Made by a program: the position numbers and the translations under genes. The notes beneath the pieces are model-generated. The model was given only the letters and a program-made list of their open reading frames with translations, made no database searches and had not been told where the DNA came from. A stretch of 64,000 bases of DNA from Thioclava sp. GXIMD2076 (lineage in GTDB: Bacteria > Pseudomonadota > Alphaproteobacteria > Rhodobacterales > Rhodobacteraceae): positions 496,001-560,000 of the forward strand of contig NZ_CP149932.1 in the NCBI RefSeq assembly GCF_037949795.1, given 5' to 3'. Below are positions 16,956-26,069 of this stretch, piece by piece; the first letter of the stretch is position 1, and each line of letters opens with the position of its first letter.

Positions 16956-19900
16956 CAGTAGTCTTTCTCCAGATAGACGCCGATCCCGCTATCGCCATCC
17001 GACCCGACCGAACCTTTGGCCGTGATGGTTTTGGTCAGATCGAGATTGAGATTGATCTCGGTCTGGCCCGAAGAGCCCAGCTCGACATCGGTGTAGATCT
17101 TGTCCGAGATATATTTGCCGGCGGTCACGGTGGCATTGCCATCGCTATCGGTGCCGACATCCAGATCATCGAGCCCCGTGCTATTGCGCAGCTTGGACAT
17201 GATCCCGTTATCGTTGCGTCCGGCCAGCGTCGCCACAGCGGACGCAAGCTCTGCCGCCTGCAGCGCCGAGATATTGTTCAGCCCCTGCCCGAACAGCAGC
17301 TGTGCCAGCACCTCTTCCTGCGGCAGCTCCGGCGAAGAGGTCACATCCAGATCGGGCGAGGTCGCCTCCCCCGAGATCCCCAGCGTGATCGCGTAGTCAT
17401 TCTTCGTCGTGGTCGCCGAGAAATCGATATAGGGCACAAACTCGCCCTGCAGCGCGATGGAGCCGTTATCGAGCGTGAAGCGCTGATTGAGCACATCAAG
17501 CCGCCCGCGCACCAGCTCGAAACTGCCGATCGGGATAACATTGGCCGTGGTGCCGGTAATCCGCAGCTGGCCACCCAGTTCGGCATCGAGCCCGCGTCCG
17601 CGCACGAACAGCTGGTTGGGCGCCGAGATGGTAATATCGAGCGGGAAGGCCACCGAAGACCCTCCCGAGCTCTCGCTTTCGGTCTCGAGCACACCCGCCT
17701 TGGCCCGCGTGGCGCGCGAGGCCGCGGATTCCGCCACATGGGTGATATCGGGAATGGATTCCACCCCGCCAAGGCCGGTCGAGGGCACGCGGATCTCGGT
17801 ATCCGAGAGCGCGAGCTTGCCCGCGATCTTCGCCCCGCCGGTCAGCGCGCCATTGATCCCCAGCTGCCCCGTGACACGGGTGTCATAGAGGTTCGGGTCA
17901 CGGAAGCGCGCGCGGTCCAGCGCAATGGTCAGATCGCTATTATAGGGCGCCGAAAGCGTGATCGGGCCCGACACTTTCACCGTGCCACCTTCCTGGAAAT
18001 TGGCGCTGGTGGTCAGGTTTACGCGGCCATTGCCCAGCTGGGCATCCACATTGATCCCTTCCAGCGCCAGCGACAGCGTCGGCGCACTGAACCGCAGCCC
18101 CTGCCCCGAGACGGTGCCCGACAGCGAATTGAGCGCCAGTGGCCCGTTCAGGTCCAGATCGAAGCGCAGCGGCCCCTCGACCGAGCGCGGCGAGATAAAC
18201 GCATTGGCCAGCGCCGATTGCGTGCCGCCCTTCACCGCCAGATTGGCCGTGCCGAAATCGGACGCCAGCGTGCCGGTGACCGTGGCATCGGTGTTGCCCG
18301 GTCCATTCGCCGAGATATTCACACCATACTGGCTGCCATTATCGGTCACCTGCCCCTTCACCGTCAGTGGACCGGGGAAACCCGGTGCCAGAAGGGCGGT
18401 ATTGGCCAGCCGCGCATTCAGATCGATCTTGCGCGCGCCCGAGGTCACCGTGCCGCTGGCATCGGCGCTCAGCTGCGGGTTCGAAAGGGTGAATTTCTGC
18501 AGCTCGATATCCGTGCCGTTCTGCAGGACCGCCAGTTCCAGCGCGGAATTGCCCGCCAGAAGCTTATCGGCCTGAGACTGACCCACCGCCACATTGGCGG
18601 CATTGGCCTTGAGCGTGATCAGGCGGCCATCCGCGCGCTCCTTCACCGCTGCATCGGCGGTGATCTTGCCGCGGTAAGGCGCCCCCAAGCCCGACAGATC
18701 GCTCGTCAGGTTCAGATCGATCTGTCCTTGCCCGTCCTTCAGCGCGCCGGAGCCCGTGGCCTTCAGATTGGGGTTCGAGATATTGAACTGGTCGAGCGAG
18801 ATGTCGCCGTCTTTCTCCAGCGCATTCAGGTCGATTACCGTTTTGCCCTGCAGGAATTTGTTCAGCTGCGGCTGGCCCACGGCCACGCCGTTGCCGGTGG
18901 CATTAAGCACCACGCGGCGGCCCTCTCCGCCTTCGGTATAATGCGCGTTCAGATCGACCGCACCACCATAGCCCGCGCCCAGCACGTTCAGATTGGCCGA
19001 AGCCGTGGCCGTTACATCCGCATTGCCGGTGGCAAGCGACCCCGAGGCCTTGGCCGTCAGCGCCTTGGCATCCGCCGAGAAATTGCGCAGCACGAGACCG
19101 TTCTCGTCACGCTTGGCCGAGATCACGATCTTCGACTGGCCCGCAAGGGCTGCATCCGCCTGCGGCTGACCAATGGCGATATCCTGTCCCGTCACATCCA
19201 CATCGGCGTCAAAGGCGCCGCTAAGCACCGTAAAGCTGCCCTTCACCGCACCAAGGATCGAGCCCGAGAGATCGCGCCCCGAAATCTGCGCCAAACGCGC
19301 CAGATTGTCATGGCGGATCTGTGCATCGGTGGTGATCACCAGACCTTCGGTCGGGTTCTCGAAGGAGACATCCCCTTCCAGCCCGTAATCGCGCCCCGCC
19401 ACCCGCAGGGTGGTCAGCTTGATCGGACTGCCCTTGGTCCATGCAAAATCGGTGCGCCCCGTCAGAGCAGGTCCCACAGCCTCGGCCAGCGCCGGATCGC
19501 CCATCGCGATGCCCTGCGTGTCAAAGGTCACATTGCCCGCCACAGCCGGTGCATCGGCATCCTGCGTGATCGTGCCCGCGCCATCCAGATTCACCTTGTC
19601 CAGAGAGACGGTCGGGCTTTTCAGCGCATCGACAATCCCCGTCAGCGTCCAGTTATCGCCATCGGCCTTGTCATAGCTGAGTTTCAGCGAGGCATCCTGC
19701 AGCGTGGTCTGGGCCCCTGTCACAGGCAGCACGACCGGCTCGCCGGTATCGAGCCCCAGATTGAGATCCAGATCGAAGCGGTCCGGCAAGCCACCCGCCG
19801 CCAGCGCCAGCGAGCCCTTCACATCCACGGCCTGCGCATCGAGCGAGAGCTGGTTGATATCGGTCTCGCCCGAAGCCTTGGACACGCCCTCCACATCCAG

Positions 19901-20878
19901 CGAGATATTCTTGCCGAAGAAGTCGTGATATTCGGGCTCCAGCATCGGGGTCACATCGCCCGACAGAGTCGCCTTGAAGGTCTTGTCGGTGCCGTCCTCG
20001 CCTTGGGTCTGGCCCAGCACCACCTTGCCCGTCAGACGCTGCTGACCATCGGTCGAGAGCGCCATATCGGCCGAGAAATCGCTCAGCGGACCATCACCCG
20101 ACACCGCCAGCGTCACCGCAGGCGCGCCCGGCAGGCCCAGTTTCTTCGACACGAGCCCGCCCTTGCCTTCCTTGGTCAGGAGGTCCAGCGACAGGGTCTG
20201 GTCATCATTCGAATAGGCGGCATTGAGCGAGAACTGGCCCTCGACATCATCGGTGCGGTCCACCACCAGCTTGGCCTTGCCGGAGCCATCCGCGAGCCCG
20301 AGCGATCCGTTGACCTTGAAGGTGATCGGCTCGCCCAGAATCGCCTCGCCCAGCTTCACCTCGCCCACATCCAGCTTGTCGACATTCAGCGACACCGGAA
20401 GATCGGGCAGCGAGAAGGGCTTGGCCTCGGCATCGGGCACCTCGACGCCTTCCTGCGCCGCAGGCAGGCGGGTCAGCTCGATCGAGCTGGCCGAAAGCTC
20501 CTTGATGTCGATATTGCCGCGCAGAATGGCCGAGCGGTTCCACGAAAGCCCCGCATTGTTAATCACGAGCCACGGCCCCTGATCATCGGAAATCGTCAGC
20601 TTGTCGAAAGTCGCGCGCGAGGACAGTGCCCCCTTGAACCCGTCCAGACGGATCGTGCGCCCCTCGCCCGAGAGCTTGTCCTCGATCAGGCCGGTCAGAT
20701 AGGAGCGGTCACGCTTGGACTCATCAGACGTGTCACTACCGGTGGTCTTGACGGTGGTGCCATCCTCGGTCTGGGTGGTCGTGGACTGACCATCCGCCGA
20801 TTGGGTGGTCGTCGTCTCCTGCGCAAAGCCCGTAAGCGGCCAGAGCGCGACCAGTGCGATTGCAAGTTTCTTCATCAT
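16955..20878 (-). CDS. tamB: Translocation and assembly module subunit TamB (AsmA-like lipid-transfer bridge)
   Basis: Very large AsmA-like protein spanning the periplasm. With TamA it promotes outer-membrane protein insertion, and TamB-like proteins move phospholipid to the outer membrane. The 1307-residue product has an N-terminal signal/anchor (residues 1-19), a Thr/Gln/Asp-rich segment, and long repetitive beta-strand sequence. The DUF490/TamB C-terminal domain (about the last 350 residues) includes LPQEEVLAQLLFGQGLNNIS and ends GVYLEKDY. Its ATG shares one base with the tamA stop. A 1545-codon open frame on the opposite strand is only a shadow of this gene. Confidence 0.94.
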   Translation of the reverse strand: MMKKLAIALVALWPLTGFAQETTTTQSADGQSTTTQTEDGTTVKTTGSDTSDESKRDRSYLTGLIEDKLSGEGRTIRLDGFKGALSSRATFDKLTISDDQGPWLVINNAGLSWNRSAILRGNIDIKELSASSIELTRLPAAQEGVEVPDAEAKPFSLPDLPVSLNVDKLDVGEVKLGEAILGEPITFKVNGSLGLADGSGKAKLVVDRTDDVEGQFSLNAAYSNDDQTLSLDLLTKEGKGGLVSKKLGLPGAPAVTLAVSGDGPLSDFSADMALSTDGQQRLTGKVVLGQTQGEDGTDKTFKATLSGDVTPMLEPEYHDFFGKNISLDVEGVSKASGETDINQLSLDAQAVDVKGSLALAAGGLPDRFDLDLNLGLDTGEPVVLPVTGAQTTLQDASLKLSYDKADGDNWTLTGIVDALKSPTVSLDKVNLDGAGTITQDADAPAVAGNVTFDTQGIAMGDPALAEAVGPALTGRTDFAWTKGSPIKLTTLRVAGRDYGLEGDVSFENPTEGLVITTDAQIRHDNLARLAQISGRDLSGSILGAVKGSFTVLSGAFDADVDVTGQDIAIGQPQADAALAGQSKIVISAKRDENGLVLRNFSADAKALTAKASGSLATGNADVTATASANLNVLGAGYGGAVDLNAHYTEGGEGRRVVLNATGNGVAVGQPQLNKFLQGKTVIDLNALEKDGDISLDQFNISNPNLKATGSGALKDGQGQIDLNLTSDLSGLGAPYRGKITADAAVKERADGRLITLKANAANVAVGQSQADKLLAGNSALELAVLQNGTDIELQKFTLSNPQLSADASGTVTSGARKIDLNARLANTALLAPGFPGPLTVKGQVTDNGSQYGVNISANGPGNTDATVTGTLASDFGTANLAVKGGTQSALANAFISPRSVEGPLRFDLDLNGPLALNSLSGTVSGQGLRFSAPTLSLALEGINVDAQLGNGRVNLTTSANFQEGGTVKVSGPITLSAPYNSDLTIALDRARFRDPNLYDTRVTGQLGINGALTGGAKIAGKLALSDTEIRVPSTGLGGVESIPDITHVAESAASRATRAKAGVLETESESSGGSSVAFPLDITISAPNQLFVRGRGLDAELGGQLRITGTTANVIPIGSFELVRGRLDVLNQRFTLDNGSIALQGEFVPYIDFSATTTKNDYAITLGISGEATSPDLDVTSSPELPQEEVLAQLLFGQGLNNISALQAAELASAVATLAGRNDNGIMSKLRNSTGLDDLDVGTDSDGNATVTAGKYISDKIYTDVELGSSGQTEINLNLDLTKTITAKGSVGSDGDSGIGVYLEKDY

Positions 20879-22674
20879 CAGAATGCCTGCCCCAAACCGA
20901 CGTAAAGCTGCACGCCCTCGCCCGTATCCCCATCAACCGGTGCGGCCACATCCAGACGGATCGGACCGATGCCGGTCTTGTAGCGCAGGCCCAGACCCGC
21001 GCCGGATTGCCAGTCTCCCGTGCCGTCATCACCGACCCAGCCCATGTCATAGAAGGCCACCGCGCCGATGCTTTCGGTAATACCCATGCGGAATTCGCCC
21101 GAAAGCCCCGCAAATTCGGTGCCACCGGTCTTGAGCGTGCCGTCTTCGAGCTTGGTGACGCCCAATGACTGGTAGGGTTGGCCGCGCACGGTGCCGCCAC
21201 CGCCCGAGTAGAACAGATAATCACGCGGGGTCTCTTCGAGCGAGGACCCCACAACGATGCCGTATTGTGCCCGTCCAGCCAGCACGAAACGGTCATCGGC
21301 GCCAAAGCCGAAATAGCCGCGCAGGTCACCGGTGGATTGCAGGCCGGTGCCCGTCGAGGAGTTGAGGCCCACGAAAGGCGTCAGCCCGATCTTGGCATAA
21401 TATCCTTTGGTCGCGTCGGTCGAGCTGTCACGCTTGTCGATGGTCAGCGTGCCGGGAGCAGAGATCTGGCTGAAATAGGTATCGCCCACATCATCGGTCA
21501 CCTGCGACCAGTTATAGGCCAAGCCCAGTTCGCCAGTGATATCCTCGTTGAAATAGCGCGTCAGACCCGCGCCGATCTCGAAGGCGTTCTCGTCGTAATC
21601 ATCGGTTGATTCACGGGAAACAGAGGTCTCGGCATAGGCCGAGGTATCGGGCGAGAAGGTCGCGGGACGGTCGATGCGCACGCCGAGGCTGTAATCCGCG
21701 CCTCCATCCGAACCACCGATCCCCGAGACATCCGCATCCACCCGCAGCCGCTCCGCCCCGCCAAAGAGGTTGCGGTGCAGCCAGTAGCCCGAGAGCGTCA
21801 GCCCGTCCACGGTCTGGTATTCGACACCTGCCCCCAGACGGCGGCGCTTATCCTCGACCACGCCCAGCGTGTAATCGAGTGAATCATCGGGGTTCAGCTT
21901 ATCGGCCTCGGTCAAGGTCATCGAACTGAAGACGCTGGCGCGGCGGAGGCGGGTGCGCACCAGTTCCAGCTCGTCGGGATCGAAGACCTGTCCCTTGGGG
22001 AAGCCCGCGATCGCGCGGATGCGTTCTTCGCGCATGCGCTTGTAACCGGTGATCGTCAGGTTACCGAAACTGACCTTCGGGCCCGGATCGAGGCGTATAT
22101 CGGTGGCCAGCGTGTCGCTGCGATGGTCGGCGGTGATCTTCTGGGACGTCACATCGGCCTTGGCATGGCCCTGCTCTTCCCAGCCGGTGACAGCGGTCTG
22201 CGCGGCAGAGCGGATTAAGCTGGTGCGCGCGGTCTGCCCCGCCTTGAAGCCGTCAGGCAATTCGGTCTTGGGCGCAAGCGGCGCGATATCGGCCTGCGAG
22301 AAGGTGAATTTCGGGCCGGGATCGACCGTAATCTGGATCGAGGAAATGGTCGAAGGCGCATCGAGCGGGGCGATGCTCGCGGCTTCCTTGCCATTCACCA
22401 GAATCGAGATCGTGGGCGAATAATATCCCTCATCATAAAGCGCGGCGAGAATACGGGCATAATCGGCGCGGGCAGACCCGAAGAGATCCTGCGCATCGGG
22501 CGCATCGTCCCCTGTCTTATCCTCGGCGCTGACCACGAGCGAGGCGCCCTTCAGCGCCTCTGTCAGATCCTCGTCGCCGCCGGCAACCTGAAATTGAAGA
22601 TTGCCCTGCGCCAATGCCGCCCCTCCGATTACGGAAAGCACGACCCCTGCCAGACCTAATTTTGTGACGCGCAC
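20878..22674 (-). CDS. tamA: Outer-membrane assembly protein TamA (BamA/Omp85 family)
   Basis: Omp85-family outer-membrane barrel with POTRA domains that works with TamB. The 598-residue product has a signal peptide (about residues 1-22, ending GGAALAQ), POTRA-like repeats to about 270, including GNLTITGYKRMREERIRAIA, and a C-terminal 16-strand barrel domain. The barrel has the conserved YSGGGGTVRGQPYQSLG and GVQLYVGLGQAF with terminal Phe. I chose the GTG at 22674 because GGGG lies 8 bases upstream and it opens directly into a signal peptide; 22749 is the alternative. It is the first gene of tamA-tamB. Confidence 0.93.
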   Translation of the reverse strand: MRVTKLGLAGVVLSVIGGAALAQGNLQFQVAGGDEDLTEALKGASLVVSAEDKTGDDAPDAQDLFGSARADYARILAALYDEGYYSPTISILVNGKEAASIAPLDAPSTISSIQITVDPGPKFTFSQADIAPLAPKTELPDGFKAGQTARTSLIRSAAQTAVTGWEEQGHAKADVTSQKITADHRSDTLATDIRLDPGPKVSFGNLTITGYKRMREERIRAIAGFPKGQVFDPDELELVRTRLRRASVFSSMTLTEADKLNPDDSLDYTLGVVEDKRRRLGAGVEYQTVDGLTLSGYWLHRNLFGGAERLRVDADVSGIGGSDGGADYSLGVRIDRPATFSPDTSAYAETSVSRESTDDYDENAFEIGAGLTRYFNEDITGELGLAYNWSQVTDDVGDTYFSQISAPGTLTIDKRDSSTDATKGYYAKIGLTPFVGLNSSTGTGLQSTGDLRGYFGFGADDRFVLAGRAQYGIVVGSSLEETPRDYLFYSGGGGTVRGQPYQSLGVTKLEDGTLKTGGTEFAGLSGEFRMGITESIGAVAFYDMGWVGDDGTGDWQSGAGLGLRYKTGIGPIRLDVAAPVDGDTGEGVQLYVGLGQAF

Positions 22675-22801
22675 CTGACTGCCCCTTTTCGCGGTATTTT
22701 GCGAAACAGTTGCAGCTATCGGAAGATTTTTCCAGTCCGGCGGCGACAATTTGCGGGGAATATTGCCGAGATCAGCAAATGTGATCCGGTCGACGCGGCT
22801 C

Positions 22802-23326
22802 TCAGCCGAGGCTTTTGAAAATCCGGTCTTTATGACCCGTCATATAGATCGATAGCCAGCGCGAGAAACGATGGGGATGCCGGTCGACCTCGGCGGCCAG
22901 ATCATGCAGATCGACCCATTTGACCTCGGCCACCTCTTCGGGCGCAGGGCTCACCGCCAGATCGCGGGGCGCATCGGCCAGAAACACATCCACCACCTCG
23001 TGCTCGATCAGCCCGCCCCCCACATCCGCGCGGTATTCCAGCCGGTCGGCATGGCTCGGGTAGAGCCCCGTGATCCCCAACTCCTGACGCATACGACGGA
23101 TGGCGCAGTCATGCTGCGCCTCGTCCCAATGGGGATGGGTGCAGCAGCTATTGGCCCAAAGACCCGCCGAGTGGTATTTGCCCTCGGCGCGTTTCTGGAT
23201 AAGCACCTCGCGCCCCGACATCACGAAAACCGAAACAGCCTTGTGCCGCAGCCCGAGACGATGCGCCTCGAGCTTGTCGACGGGGGTCAGCTCCTCGCCG
23301 ACCCAGGCAGGGATAAGATCGGTCAT
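22802..23326 (-). CDS. idi: Isopentenyl-diphosphate delta-isomerase, type I
   Basis: Interconverts IPP and DMAPP, the isoprenoid precursors for quinones, undecaprenol and carotenoids. The 174-residue Nudix-fold enzyme has the catalytic Cys motif NSCCTHPHWDE (residues 59-69), the metal-binding Glu region LIEHEVVDVF and the terminal helix WLSIYMTGHKDRIFKSL. The ATG at 23326 has GAGGAG 6 bases before it, so an upstream in-frame extension is rejected. It appears monocistronic; the 139 bases before it hold no recognised promoter. Confidence 0.95.
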   Translation of the reverse strand: MTDLIPAWVGEELTPVDKLEAHRLGLRHKAVSVFVMSGREVLIQKRAEGKYHSAGLWANSCCTHPHWDEAQHDCAIRRMRQELGITGLYPSHADRLEYRADVGGGLIEHEVVDVFLADAPRDLAVSPAPEEVAEVKWVDLHDLAAEVDRHPHRFSRWLSIYMTGHKDRIFKSLG

Positions 23327-23465
23327 CGCACACTCCTCAATAGCGAACGCCGCTGCAAGAGATGCTTGCAGCGGCGTCAAAAGTCACGGGGGCAGATCGT
23401 CGCGGGAGACAGATTGTCGCGGGGGCAGCCTGTCTCAGGCCGCGCCCACGCCTACCCCGTCAGGC

Positions 23466-23978
23466 TTAGTTGGCGGTTTCGCCGGAAGCGGCCTGAACCT
23501 CGGCGCGGCGCGCCAGTTCGGAGCGGTAAAGCTGCACGAAATCAACCATTTCGAGGTTGAAGGGCGGGAAGCCGCCATCGCGCGTCACATCCGAGACGAT
23601 CCGGCGGATGAAGGGGAACAGCTGGCGCGGGCACTCGATCAGCAGGAAGGGGTGCATCTGGTCGGCCGGCACGCCCTCGACATGGAAGATCCCGCCATAT
23701 TCCAGCTCCAGAAGATAGAGCGGCGTATTGGTGGATTTGTTGTTCGACGTGACCTTGAACTTGCAGATCACCTCGTACTGGTTGTCGGCCTGACGCTTCT
23801 TGGCATCAAGGCTGACCTGAACCTGCATCTCGGGCTGGACATCCGCCGAGGTCAGACCTTTCTGGGCGACCATATTCTCGAAGGACATATCCCGCACGAA
23901 TTGCGCAAGGATCTGCATCTTCAGAGCCTGCTGGGCATCCCCAGCTGCCGGAGCGGCCGCAGTGGTTTCTTCGGTCAT
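23466..23978 (-). CDS. secB: Protein-export chaperone SecB
   Basis: Tetrameric cytoplasmic chaperone that keeps preproteins unfolded and passes them to SecA. The 170-residue product has an Ala/Glu-rich N-terminal tail and the SecB core: QILAQFVRDMSFENMVAQKG, LYLLELEYGGIFHVEGVPAD, ECPRQLFPFIRRIVSDVTRD and GGFPPFNLEMVDFVQLY. The ATG at 23978 follows GGAG by about 7 bases; a TTG 12 bases earlier overlaps that site. It is separate from fxsA (53-base gap). Confidence 0.96.
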   Translation of the reverse strand: MTEETTAAAPAAGDAQQALKMQILAQFVRDMSFENMVAQKGLTSADVQPEMQVQVSLDAKKRQADNQYEVICKFKVTSNNKSTNTPLYLLELEYGGIFHVEGVPADQMHPFLLIECPRQLFPFIRRIVSDVTRDGGFPPFNLEMVDFVQLYRSELARRAEVQAASGETAN

Positions 23979-24031
23979 ATCGTTCTCCAAATCACTTTGA
24001 CGAAATGTCTAGCACTGGCGCGGCCTTCTCT

Positions 24032-24556
24032 TCAATGCCGCGTCCAGCCGGAATTCCCCGGACGGGGCGGGTTTTCGGAATCAATTTCTTCAAATTCGCC
24101 GTCAATTACGCCCGGCCCCTGTTTAGCGCCGCGATTTTGGGCAGAACCGAAGTCACGCGGATCATCAAAGCCTTGCGACCCCATCCCGCCACCCATCTGA
24201 AAGCTCTGCATCTTCACGCGCTTGGCCAGCTGTCCCGTCACCCAGTCGCGCACAGCCGGGATCAGCAGCAAGAGACCACAAGCATCCGTGAAGAACCCCG
24301 GCGTCAGCAACAGCGCCCCCGCCAGCAGGATCAGCGCACCATGCGCCAAGGGACGCGACGGATCGTTCAGCTCAGCCATCGAGCGGCGCAACTCGGCCAT
24401 GGCCTGTGCCCCTTGCGAGCGCACGAGCGAGGTTCCGACAATCGCCGTCAGCACGACGATGGCAAGCGTTGGCCACAGCCCGATCAGCCCGCCGACCTGA
24501 ATGAACAGGCCGATCTCGATAATCGGCACCAGCAGAAAGGCCAGAAAGATCCACAT
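24032..24556 (-). CDS. fxsA: FxsA-family membrane protein
   Basis: Small inner-membrane protein. E. coli FxsA overexpression relieves phage T7 exclusion by F plasmids, but its cell role is unknown. The 174-residue product has hydrophobic helices at about residues 3-22, 26-46 and 70-105, with FxsA signatures EIGLFIQVGGLIGLWPTLA and LLTPGFFTDACGLLLLIPAV. A Gly/Asp-rich cytoplasmic tail follows. It is divergent from the Tim44-like gene. Confidence 0.92.
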   Translation of the reverse strand: MWIFLAFLLVPIIEIGLFIQVGGLIGLWPTLAIVVLTAIVGTSLVRSQGAQAMAELRRSMAELNDPSRPLAHGALILLAGALLLTPGFFTDACGLLLLIPAVRDWVTGQLAKRVKMQSFQMGGGMGSQGFDDPRDFGSAQNRGAKQGPGVIDGEFEEIDSENPPRPGNSGWTRH

Positions 24557-24710
24557 GGGTTAGTCCTTGATCCAGTCCATAAAACTGCCATTCCCGCCCT
24601 CTTGCCTGCATTAGATCACGGCATGGACTTGAACGGCCTCCTGTCATACATATGTGCCCAAGAGCGAAATACCAAGTCGCCCTCCAGATGCCGTCGCCCA
24701 AGGGACCCAG

Positions 24711-25367
24711 ATGAACAACTCAATCATCCAGCTAATCGTTCTTGCAGCTGTCGCGATCTTTTTGATCCTGCGCCTCAAAAGCGTGCTTGGAACCCGCGAC
24801 GGCTTCGAACGCTCCGCGAAGGACAGCGCGCCAGAACCCGAGGAGACGAAACAGAAATTCGAGGTCATCGATGGCGGCCCCGATCTGGACATCACCGACC
24901 ATGTGCCCGAGGGCTCGTCCTCGGCCAATGCGCTGGCCGCGATGAAACGGCTGGAGCCCAGCTTCGAGGTCGGTGGCTTCCTCAAAGGCGCCCGCGGGGC
25001 CTACGAGATGATCCTGATGGCTTTCGAGCGGGGCCAGCTGGACGAGGTCAAACCCTTCCTGTCGCCGCCCGTCTACGAGGCATTCGCAGCAGCCATCGCC
25101 GATCGCAAGGCGCGTGGCCTGACGGTCGAGGCCGAATTCATGGGCCTGCGCGAACTGGCTCTGGATGCGGCCACCCTTGATGGCGATAATGATGCCGAAC
25201 TGACCGTGCGCTTTGTAGGTGAGCTGGTCTCGGTCTCGCGCGATGCGCAGGGCAACTTGGTCGAAGGCGACCCGCGCACGGCCCGCAAACAGCGCGATGT
25301 CTGGACCTTTGCCCGCAAGATGGGCGCCGCCGACCCGAACTGGGTGCTCGTGGCCACGGGCGGCTAA
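24711..25367 (+). CDS. Tim44/TimA-family membrane-anchored protein
   Basis: Alphaproteobacterial relative of the mitochondrial import adaptor Tim44; bacterial function is not established, a role near Sec or in envelope stress being proposed. The 218-residue product has an N-terminal membrane helix (about residues 4-22), a charged linker, and the Tim44 domain (about 80-215, including GARGAYEMILMAFERGQLDE and VKPFLSPPVYEAF). AAGGGA precedes the ATG at 24711; an upstream ATG lacks a ribosome site. Located beside secB and fxsA. In related genomes I recall an mltA gene between this and smr, which is missing here. Confidence 0.9.
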   Translation: MNNSIIQLIVLAAVAIFLILRLKSVLGTRDGFERSAKDSAPEPEETKQKFEVIDGGPDLDITDHVPEGSSSANALAAMKRLEPSFEVGGFLKGARGAYEMILMAFERGQLDEVKPFLSPPVYEAFAAAIADRKARGLTVEAEFMGLRELALDAATLDGDNDAELTVRFVGELVSVSRDAQGNLVEGDPRTARKQRDVWTFARKMGAADPNWVLVATGG

Positions 25368-25368
25368 G

Positions 25369-25449
25369 ATGGCCCGCGCCTGCATATCTCCGCTCTACGC
25401 CGCCATAGGGGCGGCGTTTTGCATCGCCCTCCAGACAAGGCGGGGCTGA
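25369..25449 (+). CDS. Tiny ORF between tim44-like gene and smr (possible remnant)
   Basis: A 26-codon frame starts one base after the tim44-like stop and ends 5 bases before the smr ATG. It has a hydrophobic centre (PLYAAIGAAFCIALQ) and only a weak GGCGG ribosome site. It could be a real small protein, a translational link to smr, or the scar of a deleted gene. Nothing in it identifies a family. Confidence 0.25.
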   Translation: MARACISPLYAAIGAAFCIALQTRRG

Positions 25450-25454
25450 GGCGG

Positions 25455-26069
25455 ATGGCGCGCAAACGCAAACTCAGCGAGGAGGAGCGCGAGCTCTGGG
25501 ACCGCGTGGCACGCACCACGCGGCTTTTTCATGGCACACGCAAACCCGAGCAGCCGGATGAGGAGGCGCTGGCCAAACCGCCGACGCCCCTCGAGAAGCC
25601 CCTCCCCGATCCGCCTAAAGCTGATCTGGGCAAGTTGCGGCTGGGCGGCGCGACCCCGCGGACAGGGTGGTCCCATACCCCGCCCAAATCAATCGCTGAA
25701 AGCCTCAGGACCCAGCCCCTGCGCATGGACCACAAGGCCCATAAGCAGATGACCCGCGGCAAGCTGGTGCCCGATGCCCGTATCGACCTGCACGGGATGA
25801 CACAGGCGGAAGCCCATCCCGAACTGATCAGCTTCATCCTGCGGGCGCAGGATCACGGGCACCGGCTGGTTCTGGTGATCACCGGCAAGGGCAAGATCAT
25901 GGAGGATTGGGATCCGATCCCGACCCGTCGCGGTGTTCTGCGCCATCAGGTGCCGCAATGGCTACGTCTGCCGCCGCTCGGCCCTGTGGTGATGCAGGTG
26001 TCACAGGCCCATCAGCGTCATGGCGGCGAAGGGGCCTATTACGTCTATCTTCGCAAACTGCGCGGATAA
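25455..26069 (+). CDS. Smr-domain protein (MutS2-type small nuclease domain)
   Basis: Stand-alone Smr domain protein; the domain nicks DNA or cleaves RNA in characterised relatives. The 204-residue product has a basic, disordered N-terminal half (about residues 1-105) and the Smr domain (about 112-204) with DARIDLHGMTQAEAH and the glycine-rich VLVITGKGK. It ends YYVYLRKLRG. GAGG precedes the ATG at 25455. Its last 25 bases overlap the 3' end of the convergent DUF1194 gene. Confidence 0.9.
   Translation: MARKRKLSEEERELWDRVARTTRLFHGTRKPEQPDEEALAKPPTPLEKPLPDPPKADLGKLRLGGATPRTGWSHTPPKSIAESLRTQPLRMDHKAHKQMTRGKLVPDARIDLHGMTQAEAHPELISFILRAQDHGHRLVLVITGKGKIMEDWDPIPTRRGVLRHQVPQWLRLPPLGPVVMQVSQAHQRHGGEGAYYVYLRKLRG

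Noticed and set aside
16268..20905. A 1545-codon open frame on the plus strand opposite tamB
   Set aside because: It mirrors the tamB frame, has a composition dominated by Arg, Gln, His and Ile as expected for an antisense GC-rich frame, and shows no recognisable domain. tamB has a signal peptide, family motifs and operon context.
24788..24813. GGAAC-N16-CGCT resembling an EcfG promoter
   Set aside because: The -10 is CGCT rather than CGTT and it lies inside the tim44-like coding region.
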